The notes below the pieces were generated by a model, which was not told the DNA's origin, did not search any database, and worked only from the letters and a program-made list of their open reading frames with translations. Positions 7,820 to 16,274 of a DNA stretch of 39,681 bases are shown piece after piece. A program made the translations under genes and the position numbers. How positions within the stretch are numbered: the first letter of the stretch is position 1; the number at the start of each line of letters is the position of its first letter. Where the stretch lies: positions 1-39,681 of the forward strand of contig JAJZLS010000073.1 of NCBI GenBank assembly GCA_021803345.1, in the 5' to 3' direction. Source of the DNA: Actinomycetes bacterium (lineage in GTDB: Bacteria > Actinomycetota > Acidimicrobiia > Acidimicrobiales > Acidimicrobiaceae).

Positions 7820-7909
7820 ATGGCAAAGCGTCGACGAAAAAAGAAATCTGACTGGAAACTCGTTGTAGTCGTCTTGTGCATTCTTGTAGTCTTTATGACA
7901 GGGATTTAG
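7820..7909 (+). CDS. 29-codon basic membrane ORF, possible N-terminus of the following nuclease
   Basis: ATG at 7820 is preceded by AAAGGA (7804–7809). The product begins M-A-K-R-R-R-K-K-K-S-D-W and continues as one hydrophobic helix (LVVVVLCILVVFMTG) before TAG at 7907. Basic tails followed by a membrane helix are common at the start of membrane-anchored Mrr-like nucleases of actinobacteria. A −1 shift near GGGATTT (7901–7907) would fuse it to the next frame as ...F-M-T-G-D-L-V-T-A-W. It is either a separate micropeptide or the lost front end of that gene. Confidence 0.45.
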   Translation: MAKRRRKKKSDWKLVVVVLCILVVFMTGI

Positions 7910-8439
7910 TAACTGCTTGGATTAACGCAGATCCAACAGAGGCCTTGACGATAGGCCTGTTCCTACTTTTAGTTCTTTGTGCATATATGGTTTGGCGGTA
8001 CCAGCGTCGCAAGAAACGTATCGAAGGACAACGATTCCATGCTAAGAATCTTGGCGAGCTACTTGTATTAACCCCTTCAGAATTTGAGCGTGCAATCGGT
8101 AGCTTGCTGAGTGGTCTCGGCTACCGCGATGTGGTTGTATCTGGCAAAGCGGGAGACCTGATGGCAGACATCACATGTCGGGATACACAAGGCCGGCTAG
8201 TTGTATGTCAGTGTAAACGTTACGGCCCAGGCCATAGCGTCGGAACTCCAGAGGTCCAAGCATTTATTGGAATGCGACATGCTCATTTTGGCGCTGCCGA
8301 AGGGATATTTGTCACGACTTCAAGATTTACCAATCCCGCACGCGCTCTAGTCCAAAAGCATCGCATCACATTGATGAATGGTGAAACTCTAACTTCTTAT
8401 ATGGGACAGTTATCTCCAGGCCAACACCGGGATTTATGA
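7876..8439 (+). CDS. Membrane-anchored Mrr-type restriction endonuclease-like protein
   Basis: Taken from the in-frame GTG at 7876 the product has 187 residues: one hydrophobic helix (about 23–38), a basic stretch (RYQRRKKR), then an Mrr_cat-like PD-(D/E)xK nuclease domain. The nuclease signature is SEFERAIGSLLSGLGYRD (E71), DLMADITCR (D98) and CQCKRY (Q112, K114), followed by VQAFIGM and GIFVTTSRF. Such proteins cut modified or foreign DNA, although many membrane-bound members are untested. The GTG has no ribosome site and lies within the upstream 29-codon ORF, so the true N-terminus probably belongs to that ORF and a frameshift separates them. No methyltransferase gene is nearby. Confidence 0.75.
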   Translation: MHSCSLYDRDLVTAWINADPTEALTIGLFLLLVLCAYMVWRYQRRKKRIEGQRFHAKNLGELLVLTPSEFERAIGSLLSGLGYRDVVVSGKAGDLMADITCRDTQGRLVVCQCKRYGPGHSVGTPEVQAFIGMRHAHFGAAEGIFVTTSRFTNPARALVQKHRITLMNGETLTSYMGQLSPGQHRDL

Positions 8440-8605
8440 TACACACTGAGCGCTGTAAATGGCCTGGTTGAGATTATGGAGGTAAATCGCCTCACTTGGC
8501 GTCGGGTATGGATACGGAGATGGACCGGTCCAAGGTTGACCTGGATGATCTTCAGAGGTTATCAGTCCAGTCAGCCGAGGCTTTCCAGCGTCAATGGTTG
8601 TGGAA

Positions 8606-8611
8606 TATAAT
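8606..8611 (+). promoter_or_regulatory. TATAAT −10 element upstream of the EAL gene
   Basis: A perfect TATAAT at 8606–8611 lies 122 bases before the preferred ATG of the EAL gene. No convincing −35 hexamer is seen 16–18 bases upstream (TTCCAG at 8583–8588 is the nearest). Confidence 0.4.
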
Positions 8612-8727
8612 AAAAGATTCTGATAGACTGATTTTGTTTCCTAAATGATGTGACCAATGATATGGCTCTAAATGCCAGCTTGAGCAGATCACGCAAAAGC
8701 AACAATAGGGAACTTAGAGAGGACCCC

Positions 8728-10248
8728 ATGGTCGGAGACTTGGTCAAAGGCAGGGAACCCCGAAAGGTTCTTATCGTTGGGCAAAATGCCGCTCGAGGCA
8801 CTTTTATCTTAGAATCGCTTGCTTCAGACACATCAAATGCACAGATCGTCCTTGCTGATGAATTAGAAGCAAGTTTGCTAAAGCTAGGGTTTATCCCGGA
8901 AATTGTAATATTAGATAGTTCTAATTTAAAAACCCCTGCTATAAGTTCTGTAGCCCTAATGCGTCGCAAGTTCGAACATTGCACCATTGTAGCTTTGGAT
9001 GGACCTTCAGATAATGACTTTGCGCTCAAGCTGACAGCAGCCGGAGTAGACGAGTACTTAGCTCTGAATAGCTACGATTCTCAGATATTAGGTACCACAA
9101 TCTCGTATTCGCTTGAGCGAAAAGTTGATACAAAGAAAATTAACGAGTCGCCTAAAAATATTGACCCCTGGGAATTGCGTAATAACCTAAAACCGGGAGC
9201 TTCCCCACCTTTACCATTTTATTTTCAGGACTCGGATAAAGCAACTAGTCTGCAGAATGCGCTGGATTCTGATGAATTTGTATTGCATTATCAACCGATC
9301 GTAGATTTAACCTCTGGCAATGTTCGCGGAGTTGAAGCATTGATTCGTTGGCAGCACCCAAGCGAGGAATTGGTGAAGCCAGATGTATTCATCCCATATG
9401 CTGAAACAAGCGGCGACATAATCCCAATTGGAGCTTGGGTAATAAAAACAGCATGCGATCAGGCTGTCACTTGGACCAAGCAGGGATTAGATCTTGAAAT
9501 GTCAATAAACTTGTCTACGCGACAAATATCTCAGCCTGACTTAATAGACACTTTGTCAAATATCATAAAGTTAACTGGCATAGATCCCACTCGACTTGTA
9601 TTCGAAGTGACTGAATCAGCAATTATGGAAGACGCTGAACAAGCGGTAGCCGTGCTCAGCCAGATAGCATCTTTTGGAATTGCCCTGGCAATAGACGATT
9701 TTGGCACCGGATACAGTTCATTGGTTTATCTTAAGCGCTATCCAATTCGGGTACTCAAAATTGACAAGTCCTTCATTGACGGATTAGGTATTTCTACTGA
9801 AGATGACGCTATTGTGGCCAGCGTAATTGAACTTGCCAAGGCTGTTGGCGGGTCATGTGTGGCCGAAGGAGTAGAGACAGTGTCACAGCAGAATCTGCTA
9901 TACGAACTTGGATGTGAGTACGCCCAAGGATGGCTCTTTGGTGCAGCGGTTCCTGCTGAAGATTTGCCTTCGTTGATTGTCGAATGCGAAAGAGATCTAC
10001 ATCACCCAAGACCGCGAGTGGCCCCTGTCCATGCCAGTAGAATCCTTGCCGCAGACGAAAGAGACCTGGCAGCAAACGAACGGGACGCCGCCGCTGCTGA
10101 ACGAGACAATTTAGCAAATGAACGAGATGTTGTTGCGAATGAGCGAGACAGTCTAGCGAACGAACGGGATGCGATTGCGAATGTGCGGGACAATGCACCT
10201 AGCTCAAAACGTGAAAACCAGGACCAGTCTCCGTTTGGGCGTAACTAA
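8728..10248 (+). CDS. EAL-domain c-di-GMP phosphodiesterase with receiver-like N-terminus and ERD repeats
   Basis: Predicted to hydrolyse cyclic di-GMP. The N-terminal 125 residues look like a response-regulator fold (KVLIVGQNA ... EIVILDSSNL ... AAGVDEYLAL) lacking the usual acidic pair and lysine, so phosphorylation is doubtful. The EAL domain keeps its catalytic set: VEALIRW (about 202), INLSTRQ, FEVTESA, IDDFGTGYSSL (about 324), KIDKSFI and EGVET (about 381). The C-terminus has seven 7-residue repeats ending in ERD (about 440–488). I prefer ATG 8728, with GAGAGGA 4 bases before it; GTG 8650 and ATG 8662 are in frame but have no ribosome site. There is no GGDEF domain. Confidence 0.88.
   Translation: MVGDLVKGREPRKVLIVGQNAARGTFILESLASDTSNAQIVLADELEASLLKLGFIPEIVILDSSNLKTPAISSVALMRRKFEHCTIVALDGPSDNDFALKLTAAGVDEYLALNSYDSQILGTTISYSLERKVDTKKINESPKNIDPWELRNNLKPGASPPLPFYFQDSDKATSLQNALDSDEFVLHYQPIVDLTSGNVRGVEALIRWQHPSEELVKPDVFIPYAETSGDIIPIGAWVIKTACDQAVTWTKQGLDLEMSINLSTRQISQPDLIDTLSNIIKLTGIDPTRLVFEVTESAIMEDAEQAVAVLSQIASFGIALAIDDFGTGYSSLVYLKRYPIRVLKIDKSFIDGLGISTEDDAIVASVIELAKAVGGSCVAEGVETVSQQNLLYELGCEYAQGWLFGAAVPAEDLPSLIVECERDLHHPRPRVAPVHASRILAADERDLAANERDAAAAERDNLANERDVVANERDSLANERDAIANVRDNAPSSKRENQDQSPFGRN
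10045..10191 (+). repeat. Seven tandem 21-bp units coding for xxANERD heptads
   Basis: Seven in-frame 21-base units encode heptads such as LAANERD, NLANERD, VVANERD and SLANERD. The protein pattern is far better conserved than the DNA, which indicates selection on the peptide. A charged heptad pattern of this kind would form a long helix or coiled coil at the end of the EAL protein. Confidence 0.85.
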
Positions 10249-10371
10249 TTCCTAAGTGGGAAAATAGCGTCCTCGCTTTGTACCAGTCCTCGGTAGGCAT
10301 GGACAAATCGAGTTTGTAATTTCATATTGCCGGAGTTTAGGGTTTTATGAAATGGGCGGTCCAGCCTTAGA

Positions 10372-10386
10372 TACAATTGTCTTGTA
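10372..10386. promoter_or_regulatory. Candidate GntR-type operator TACAA-N5-TTGTA
   Basis: TACAA (10372–10376) and TTGTA (10382–10386) form an inverted repeat with a 5-base spacer, 62 bases upstream of the first cyclodeaminase-family gene. Spaced TACAA/TTGTA-like arms are of the form bound by GntR-family dimers. The only GntR regulator in the window is at 19693–20439, so the link is inference. Confidence 0.35.
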
Positions 10387-10447
10387 ACTCAGGCTTTTGA
10401 AATTCCAGTGTTGCTCACAATAAAACACTCTGAAAGGACATCCCAGA

Positions 10448-11518
10448 ATGACGCTAGTACTCGGCATTGAAGAGCAGCAGGAAATTTTGGATATGCAATC
10501 CGTTCTCGGTGCGCTTGAGATCTTATATTCCGAGGAAGCAAACGGCAGAGCCCTAAATCGACAGCGATCAGACACAATAGTTACCAATCAGACGGGAATA
10601 TACGGTCTGAAATCTATGGACGGAGTAGTTCCGATTTTTGACGTTGGCGCGGTGCGTATCAATTCAGACGTAATAACCTGGCCAGAAATTAATGGCACCA
10701 AAAGACGTGTCAAGGTTCCCGCTGCTCCTGGTAACCGCTGGGTGGGATTGATTTTACTCTTTTCAGTTTCCACTGGAGAACCGTTAGCTATTTTTCCAGA
10801 TGGATTTATCCAAAAGATGAGAGTTGGAGGGACCAGCGGTCTTGGGGTTAAATACATGTCTAGAACGGATTCGAAAGTCCTGGGAATAATCGGATCCGGG
10901 TGGCAGGCCAGTGCCCAACTTTCTGCGGCATGCCAAGTACGTGATTTTGAGAAGGCTTACATTTACAGTCCGACCCGAGATAATCTGGAAAAATTTATCG
11001 CTGAGATGTCGCCTGATTTTGAAATTCCACTCATCGCGACGGTTGGAGCGGATGAGGTAGTTGAAAAGGCTGACGTATTACTTTGCGCAACAAACTCACT
11101 AAAACCTGTTATTGATGGCACAAAAATACGTCCCGGTCAGCATCTGGGATCGATAAAACCTTGTGAGTTTGACTCAATCACCTATCAGTCAGTTGACCGA
11201 TTGGCTATTCACACCCGCAATACCAAACCTTTGCACGAGGTTATGGATACGGTTGATATGGAAGAACTTGCCGATGACCAGGGATGGTCGGCCTTTCAAG
11301 GAGCAATCAATTGGGATGAGGTACCGACAATTGCACAGATAATTGCTGGAAAACAGATTGGTCGTAAGCGGGACAATGAAATAACATGTTTTGTTAACAA
11401 TCTCGGAATGGGTATCCAGTTCGCGGCTGTTGGAGCAAAGGTTTTAGAACTGGCACGCGCCAAAGGCGTAGGTCATGAATTACCCACCGAATGGTTCACG
11501 CAATCAGTACATCCATGA
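10448..11518 (+). CDS. Ornithine cyclodeaminase / mu-crystallin family protein (copy 1)
   Basis: A 356-residue NAD(P)-binding protein of the OCD/mu-crystallin family, whose members include ornithine and alanine cyclodeaminases or dehydrogenases and cyclic ketimine reductases. Visible blocks are a substrate-side N-terminal domain (VGLILLFSVSTGEPLAIFPDG), R-V-G-G-T-S-G-L-G-V-K-Y, then the Rossmann motif LGIIGSGWQASAQL, followed by YSPTRDN and LGSIKPCEFD. GAAAGGA at 10432–10438 precedes the ATG. A paralogue follows after about 120 bases, suggesting related or complementary reactions. The true substrate is not predictable from sequence; an imine or amino-acid step in the downstream catabolic region is possible. 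Confidence 0.82.
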   Translation: MTLVLGIEEQQEILDMQSVLGALEILYSEEANGRALNRQRSDTIVTNQTGIYGLKSMDGVVPIFDVGAVRINSDVITWPEINGTKRRVKVPAAPGNRWVGLILLFSVSTGEPLAIFPDGFIQKMRVGGTSGLGVKYMSRTDSKVLGIIGSGWQASAQLSAACQVRDFEKAYIYSPTRDNLEKFIAEMSPDFEIPLIATVGADEVVEKADVLLCATNSLKPVIDGTKIRPGQHLGSIKPCEFDSITYQSVDRLAIHTRNTKPLHEVMDTVDMEELADDQGWSAFQGAINWDEVPTIAQIIAGKQIGRKRDNEITCFVNNLGMGIQFAAVGAKVLELARAKGVGHELPTEWFTQSVHP

Positions 11519-11641
11519 GATCTACGACCTGGCGCCTTTGACGGTGTAGCTGCAAAGAAAAATCTCTTGGCTCTTCGCAGGACTAATTTAGGAAGTTCGA
11601 AAACAAGATCTCGATTCATCACCCGGGGAAAGGGGAGAGAA

Positions 11642-12745
11642 GTGCTCGTAATTGATAACAACATGGTTTCGCAGCTCCTCGATGTTCCAAGCGCGCTCAA
11701 GGCGCTTGAGGAGTCATATATTGATCTCGCAAATGGAGACGGCATTTGCAGACCCCGTATTGACATGAGGATCCCAAGCGGAGATGCGAAATCTATTTAT
11801 CAATGGGGAACGATGGAAGGCGGTTCAGCTAAATCCGGCTATTTCGCTATTCGAATGAAATCCGACGTGCTTGAGGAACAGACAGTAAACGGCAATCGCA
11901 CCCAGGAGAAGTATTGCATTAAGCCGGGGACATTTATGGGGTTAGTCCTGTTATTATCGGTCCGAAATGGTGAACCTCTGGCTCTATTGAATGATGGGAT
12001 TCTGCAACATGTCAGAGTTTCCTGTGATTCAGCAATTGGGGTTAAGTACGGTGCTAAAGCCGATGCCTTGGTACTGGGAATGATAGGTTCGGGGGGTATG
12101 GCGAGAGGGCACCTCGAAACGATTCTTGAAGTTCGCAACATTAAAGAAGTAAGGGTGTACAGTCCCACCAAAACCAATCGACAGCGATTCGCCGATGAGA
12201 TGTCACAAAAGTATGAAATAAAGGTCCAGGAGGTCGATTCTCCTCAAATGGCCTGTAAGGATGCCGACATCGTTTGCGGATGCACGGATGCCGTAGGGCC
12301 AGTTATTTATGGAGATCATCTCACCCCGGGAACCCACGTCACAAGTATTGGGGGTAGGCCGGATCAAAGCGCGCGCGAGAAGTTTGATCGCTGGCTCAGA
12401 CTTGGCGACGCAACGGTACCGTCCAACAATCCCAGCTGGAGTACCAGAGAAGAATATATCTATTACAAAGCTCAACCCAACCATCCGATATGGAACGAGC
12501 ATCTTCATGGCTCAAAAGGTTGGAACGTGAACGGACTCGAAGACAAAATCGTAACTTTGTCCGATGTAATCAGTAATAAACGCCAGGTCAGAATGAATGA
12601 CACTGATATAACCTTTTCTGAAAGGGGCAATGCCCAAGGAGCACAGTTTCATGCAATCTGTGGGTTGATTTATGAGCGTGCAATAGAAAATGGTGTGGGT
12701 AGAGAAATACCTACTGATTGGCTTGTGCAAGATATTCGAGACTAA
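11642..12745 (+). CDS. Ornithine cyclodeaminase / mu-crystallin family protein (copy 2)
   Basis: Paralogue of the preceding gene, sharing the order of blocks: MGLVLLLSVRNGEPLALLNDG, a V-R-V-S-C-D-S-A-I-G-V-K-Y loop, Rossmann motif LGMIGSGGMARGHL, V-Y-S-P-T-K-T-N and a C-terminal G-R-E-I-P-T-D-W that mirrors H-E-L-P-T-E-W of copy 1. I place the start at GTG 11642, because GGGGAG lies 4–5 bases upstream and the product then begins at the same point as copy 1; reading further back to a TTG at 11567 adds 25 low-complexity basic residues. The protein has 367 residues. The two copies may be partners in a heteromer or act on successive substrates. Confidence 0.82.
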   Translation: MLVIDNNMVSQLLDVPSALKALEESYIDLANGDGICRPRIDMRIPSGDAKSIYQWGTMEGGSAKSGYFAIRMKSDVLEEQTVNGNRTQEKYCIKPGTFMGLVLLLSVRNGEPLALLNDGILQHVRVSCDSAIGVKYGAKADALVLGMIGSGGMARGHLETILEVRNIKEVRVYSPTKTNRQRFADEMSQKYEIKVQEVDSPQMACKDADIVCGCTDAVGPVIYGDHLTPGTHVTSIGGRPDQSAREKFDRWLRLGDATVPSNNPSWSTREEYIYYKAQPNHPIWNEHLHGSKGWNVNGLEDKIVTLSDVISNKRQVRMNDTDITFSERGNAQGAQFHAICGLIYERAIENGVGREIPTDWLVQDIRD

Positions 12746-12965
12746 ATAACCCAATGAATCCAGCTGCTAATAGTCGGCGTTTTCCAGTTTCGACCAGCGA
12801 ATATGAATTCCGTTGAATATCAGGGGTCTAGATTCTCTTGGCACTGCGGGTTTACATCTGGTTTGAGGGGTGGATGTAATTTAGTCCGCTAAAGCAACAA
12901 AATCGACTAAGCTCAAATCGGAAACAGGTTGCAGTATGACTATAGGGGTGTGACGAATTCCAATA

Positions 12966-12995
12966 TTGTCTTACGTGGTTGATAAGGCTCATAAT
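12966..12995 (+). promoter_or_regulatory. Candidate promoter of the GGDEF gene
   Basis: TTGTCT (12966–12971) and CATAAT (12990–12995) are separated by 18 bases and lie 35 bases before the GTG start. The rest of the 285-base gap after the second cyclodeaminase-family gene shows no ORF with a ribosome site and no terminator hairpin. Confidence 0.35.
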
Positions 12996-13030
12996 GTAAT
13001 TTCATTTCAATTGCTGAACAGGAATTAGCA

Positions 13031-13975
13031 GTGCCATTTCGAGAAGTTGAGCTTTACCAACATAACCTGGAGACTGCGGCAGCCAGCGCCCTGGATCTGC
13101 TCTCAGAAATTATCGGTGTGGATACACTGTTCGTAGCGACCAATGACGGCAAAACGAACCACATTATAAAAGCATTAAATAGAGATCAAAAATTAGTTGA
13201 AGAAGGCAGCTCGCTTCCATTCTTTGACACCTACTGCAGCTTGGTTGTAACGGGTTTGGATCCTGTGCTTGTTATTCCCGACACCAGTGACTCAACTCTC
13301 ACGTGTTCGATGGAAGTAACTAAGACGTTAGGACCGACCTCCTTCATTGGAGTTCCAATAATCCTGCCAAATGGGGAGCCAGTAGGGACAATTTGCGGCA
13401 TGGATAGACACGGTTACCAATTTACCAGTAGAGATCAGGAATTACTAAAGAGGGTTGCAAAGCTGTTTTCTTATGTGGCCGGCCTGGAAAGAATTGCCTA
13501 TCGGGATGGGTTGACAGGTGCCTACTCCAGAGAGTTCTTGTACACCAACTTTGCCAAAACTTTCAAGGACCAATATGATTCTGCTGCATTTATGTTCCTT
13601 GATTTAGATGACTTCAAAACCATTAACGATCAACACGGACATTCAAGTGGCGATGAAGTATTGAGGATAGTTGTGAAACGCATTGAAGCGAGGATCCGCG
13701 AAGGTAATTTTGTCTTTAGAATTGGTGGCGATGAATTTCTGGTGGTAGTGGCTGACTATGGCTCCGAACAACTATTGGAAACCATCGCAACCACAATTAT
13801 TGAAAATGTGATGAAACCAATCAAAACGACAGATTCGATACTTGAATGCTCAATCAGTATTGGTATCAGTACATTTCCGCATAATGGAAAGGATATTGAC
13901 ACTCTGATTGACTTGGCGGATCAAGCTATGTATCGATCGAAATCAGCTGGAAAAAACACCTACCGATTTGCCTAA
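13031..13975 (+). CDS. GAF–GGDEF diguanylate cyclase
   Basis: Predicted to make cyclic di-GMP under control of a GAF sensor. The GAF-like domain covers about residues 10–145 (TLGPTSFIGVPIILPNGEPVG is typical). The GGDEF domain begins at DGLTGAYSREFLY, has FLDLDDFKTINDQHGH and the intact active-site GGDEF (about 231–235). The inhibitory I-site position five residues before it reads R-E-G-N where R-x-x-D is expected, so product inhibition may be weak. The start is GTG at 13031 with AGGA 7 bases upstream. It is convergent with the dioxygenase gene, 19 bases away, with no clear terminator between. Confidence 0.9.
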   Translation: MPFREVELYQHNLETAAASALDLLSEIIGVDTLFVATNDGKTNHIIKALNRDQKLVEEGSSLPFFDTYCSLVVTGLDPVLVIPDTSDSTLTCSMEVTKTLGPTSFIGVPIILPNGEPVGTICGMDRHGYQFTSRDQELLKRVAKLFSYVAGLERIAYRDGLTGAYSREFLYTNFAKTFKDQYDSAAFMFLDLDDFKTINDQHGHSSGDEVLRIVVKRIEARIREGNFVFRIGGDEFLVVVADYGSEQLLETIATTIIENVMKPIKTTDSILECSISIGISTFPHNGKDIDTLIDLADQAMYRSKSAGKNTYRFA

Positions 13976-13994
13976 GTATCACAATGCAAAATTA

Positions 13995-14855
13995 TCAGCT
14001 TTCCGCCTTTTGAAGGACCGGTGAAAATTCAGTTTCAAACCACTCGTTTGCGGCTAGAGGCGAATTCTCGGGTGCCGGGTCAGCGTGGTACTTAAAGGCT
14101 CTGACCAGAGAGTCTTTAACGCCGAAAACTGCGTCGGAATCAATATAAGGATCGCCTTTTTCAAATATATGGGTTACCAAGGTCTTATAGCCCGGTGCCG
14201 ACACCTTAAAATGCACATGGGCCGGTCGCATAGGTGATCGATTACACGAAGATAGCAGTCTCCCGACTGGGCCGTCAGTGGGTATTGAGTAATAGGATGG
14301 TTTGACGCACCAAACAGAGTAATTTCCGGTTTGGTCAGAATATAGGTGTCCTCTGCCGGCGCTGCCTTGGTCAAGGTATTCAACGTCATAGCGGCCTTGC
14401 TGGTCGGCTTCCCAAATTTCGATCAAGGCTCCCGGTACTATAGAACCATCCACACTTGTTACCGTTCCAGAAATTAACAATGGGATTCCAGGCGCCTCTC
14501 CGGGGAGTGTTCCTCCATTTAAAACCTCAGGCGATCCTTCGACGAAAAATGGACCGAAGACTGTCGACTCGGTAGCCCGCGAATCCTTTGGCGCATTTAT
14601 CTCAACCACCGTCATGGATAGACCCAGAACATCAGATAGAAGAATGAATTCCTGCCTTTTGTCAGTTGTGATATCCCCAGTCTGTTTGAGAAATTGAACT
14701 GCAACTGCCCACTCTTGTTCGGTCAGCTTCACCTCTCTGGCAAAAGAATGAAGGTGAGTTACTAGCGATGTCATTATCTCGCGTAGCCGAGGAGAGGGCG
14801 TTTCAGAGAAAGCGTCCAGTACTTGTTCTGTAAGTGTTTCTTTTGCAATGTCCAT
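13995..14855 (-). CDS. Intradiol ring-cleavage dioxygenase, hydroxyquinol 1,2-dioxygenase type
   Basis: Non-haem Fe(III) enzyme that opens a catechol-type ring between its hydroxyls. The four iron ligands are visible: Y156 (GRYDVEY), Y189 (SYYSIPTDGPVG), H213 and H215 (MRPAHVHF). The N-terminal helical linker (about 1–95) is the dimer domain of the catechol/hydroxyquinol group, and TVFGPFFVEGSP is a family block. The next gene in the operon encodes maleylacetate reductase, which makes hydroxyquinol (giving maleylacetate) the likeliest substrate; chlorocatechol-type specificity cannot be excluded. Length of 286 is typical. It is 10 bases downstream of the reductase gene and surely cotranscribed with it. 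Confidence 0.9.
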   Translation of the reverse strand: MDIAKETLTEQVLDAFSETPSPRLREIMTSLVTHLHSFAREVKLTEQEWAVAVQFLKQTGDITTDKRQEFILLSDVLGLSMTVVEINAPKDSRATESTVFGPFFVEGSPEVLNGGTLPGEAPGIPLLISGTVTSVDGSIVPGALIEIWEADQQGRYDVEYLDQGSAGRGHLYSDQTGNYSVWCVKPSYYSIPTDGPVGRLLSSCNRSPMRPAHVHFKVSAPGYKTLVTHIFEKGDPYIDSDAVFGVKDSLVRAFKYHADPAPENSPLAANEWFETEFSPVLQKAES

Positions 14856-14865
14856 TCATGTCCCC

Positions 14866-16026
14866 TTATGCACTGTGTTTCCGTAGCCATGCCTGCTGTA
14901 GCATGTCGGCAAATATGGGTTTTAGCTTTGCCTCTGAAGATTCAAGTGTCGAAGATGTCAACTGGTTTACTTGCAGCAGATTTTGCTTGCTTATCCCCAA
15001 GTCTCTTAGTGATTGACTGGATCCATATTTCTCAGATAGTTGAATTAGGTAGTTATTCAGTTCTGCAGTGTGAAATATCTCCACGATCTTGGCTTTCACC
15101 CGTTCTGAATAGATATGATCCATCATTGCCTGCACGCTGTATGGCAGAAGAGACGCATGAGCATTAGAGTGGGAAAGCCCATATGTCCCGCCCAAAACAT
15201 GGCAGATCCTATGGTGGAAGCTGGTGCCGGCTTGCGCTAGGCAAAGTCCGGCGTAAAACGACCCCCGCATCAGCATTGTCCTTGCGCGCAAATTTTGTCC
15301 GTTACCACCTTCCAGTTCTTTCAAGCCAACATTGATCTCCCTAAGTGCACTGGTTGCAAAGAGGTCAGTAACCGGGTTGTTTCTGGGTGACGCCAGAGCG
15401 CTAAATGCATGGGCTAAAGAATTAAAAGAACTGGTTAAGGTGAGTTCAGACCCAATATGAAGAGTCAACAGTGGATCATACACAACTGTCTTTGGCAGCA
15501 CCCGTGGGTCCACAACTGTCTTTTTTACACCTTCCGTAGTAATGCCGACAACAGGAGTAACTTCTGATCCTGCATAAGTGGTTGGCACCGCAATTATTGG
15601 GATTTCGGTATTCAGTGCAACTGCCTTTGCGGTGCCGGTTGTTGAGCCGCCCCCTATCGAAAGGATCAGGTCACAATTGTTCTTACGAAGTAAGTTTGTC
15701 GCACGCATCGCAACATCGCCTGGAACATGCTCCTCCACGTCAACAAAGGAAGTGGAAATGGGAATTCGGCTGTCAATAGTGCCAATTCTCCGCAAGGTTC
15801 CGGGAGTACTAACAAGAAGCACGCTCTGTGCGGACATTCTGGTAACTTCTGCATGAAGAGCTGAATTGAAGGCGCCGACGGCGAAAACAATCCGATAGGG
15901 CAGGGTTGTATAAACGAAGTCATCTTCAAAAGAATTCACCAATAGATTTTGCCATAGTTTTACAGATGATGGAGTTTGCCCTCCAATTAGCCAAAGCTTT
16001 TTTGACAGCAAGTCATTATTAACCAC
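14866..16026 (-). CDS. Maleylacetate reductase (iron-type alcohol dehydrogenase family)
   Basis: Reduces maleylacetate to 3-oxoadipate with NAD(P)H. Family blocks are FVYTTLPYRIVFAVGAF (from about residue 37), the nucleotide loop GGGSTTGTAKA (125–135), V-P-T-T-Y-A-G-S-E-V-T, the N-S-L-A-H-A-F segment in which Asn replaces the metal-binding Asp as in other maleylacetate reductases, and SFHHRICHVLGGTYGLSHSNAHA. The start is GTG at 16026; this gives about 37 residues before the usual family N-terminus, so a later start is possible, although no better ribosome site is visible. It is first in a two-gene operon divergent from the molybdenum hydroxylase genes. Confidence 0.9.
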   Translation of the reverse strand: MVNNDLLSKKLWLIGGQTPSSVKLWQNLLVNSFEDDFVYTTLPYRIVFAVGAFNSALHAEVTRMSAQSVLLVSTPGTLRRIGTIDSRIPISTSFVDVEEHVPGDVAMRATNLLRKNNCDLILSIGGGSTTGTAKAVALNTEIPIIAVPTTYAGSEVTPVVGITTEGVKKTVVDPRVLPKTVVYDPLLTLHIGSELTLTSSFNSLAHAFSALASPRNNPVTDLFATSALREINVGLKELEGGNGQNLRARTMLMRGSFYAGLCLAQAGTSFHHRICHVLGGTYGLSHSNAHASLLPYSVQAMMDHIYSERVKAKIVEIFHTAELNNYLIQLSEKYGSSQSLRDLGISKQNLLQVNQLTSSTLESSEAKLKPIFADMLQQAWLRKHSA

Positions 16027-16274
16027 GCAAAGAGCGGTTGCCCAGAGCGATCTGGACTGCAGATTGCAATGGTATTACGGTTAGGACTTCATTTGATGGT
16101 TAAATCTTGTTATTATTGGATAAGTAGTGAACTGTTGAACATTGAGATTTTAAAATTTCAACGGTCGCTGATTTTTGGGTGCTCTAATCGTGGAGTACTT
16201 CGAAAAATAAGCCGATCGGGCATGTTTTTATGTTCCGAGGTTGTTTGATTTAATTTCTTATAGAGGGTGGATAT

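Noticed and set aside
10045-10191. Tandem 21-bp repeats that could be taken for a CRISPR array or minisatellite
   Set aside because: The units are contiguous, in frame with the EAL gene, have no spacers, and are conserved at protein level more than at DNA level.
9809-10198. Long minus-strand open frames opposite the EAL gene's end
   Set aside because: They arise from the repetitive codon pattern of the ERD repeats; no ribosome site and no recognisable domain.
6761-13975. A tRNA-Pro-integrated genomic island
   Set aside because: No integrase gene and no second copy of the tRNA 3' end were found, so an attachment site cannot be supported.
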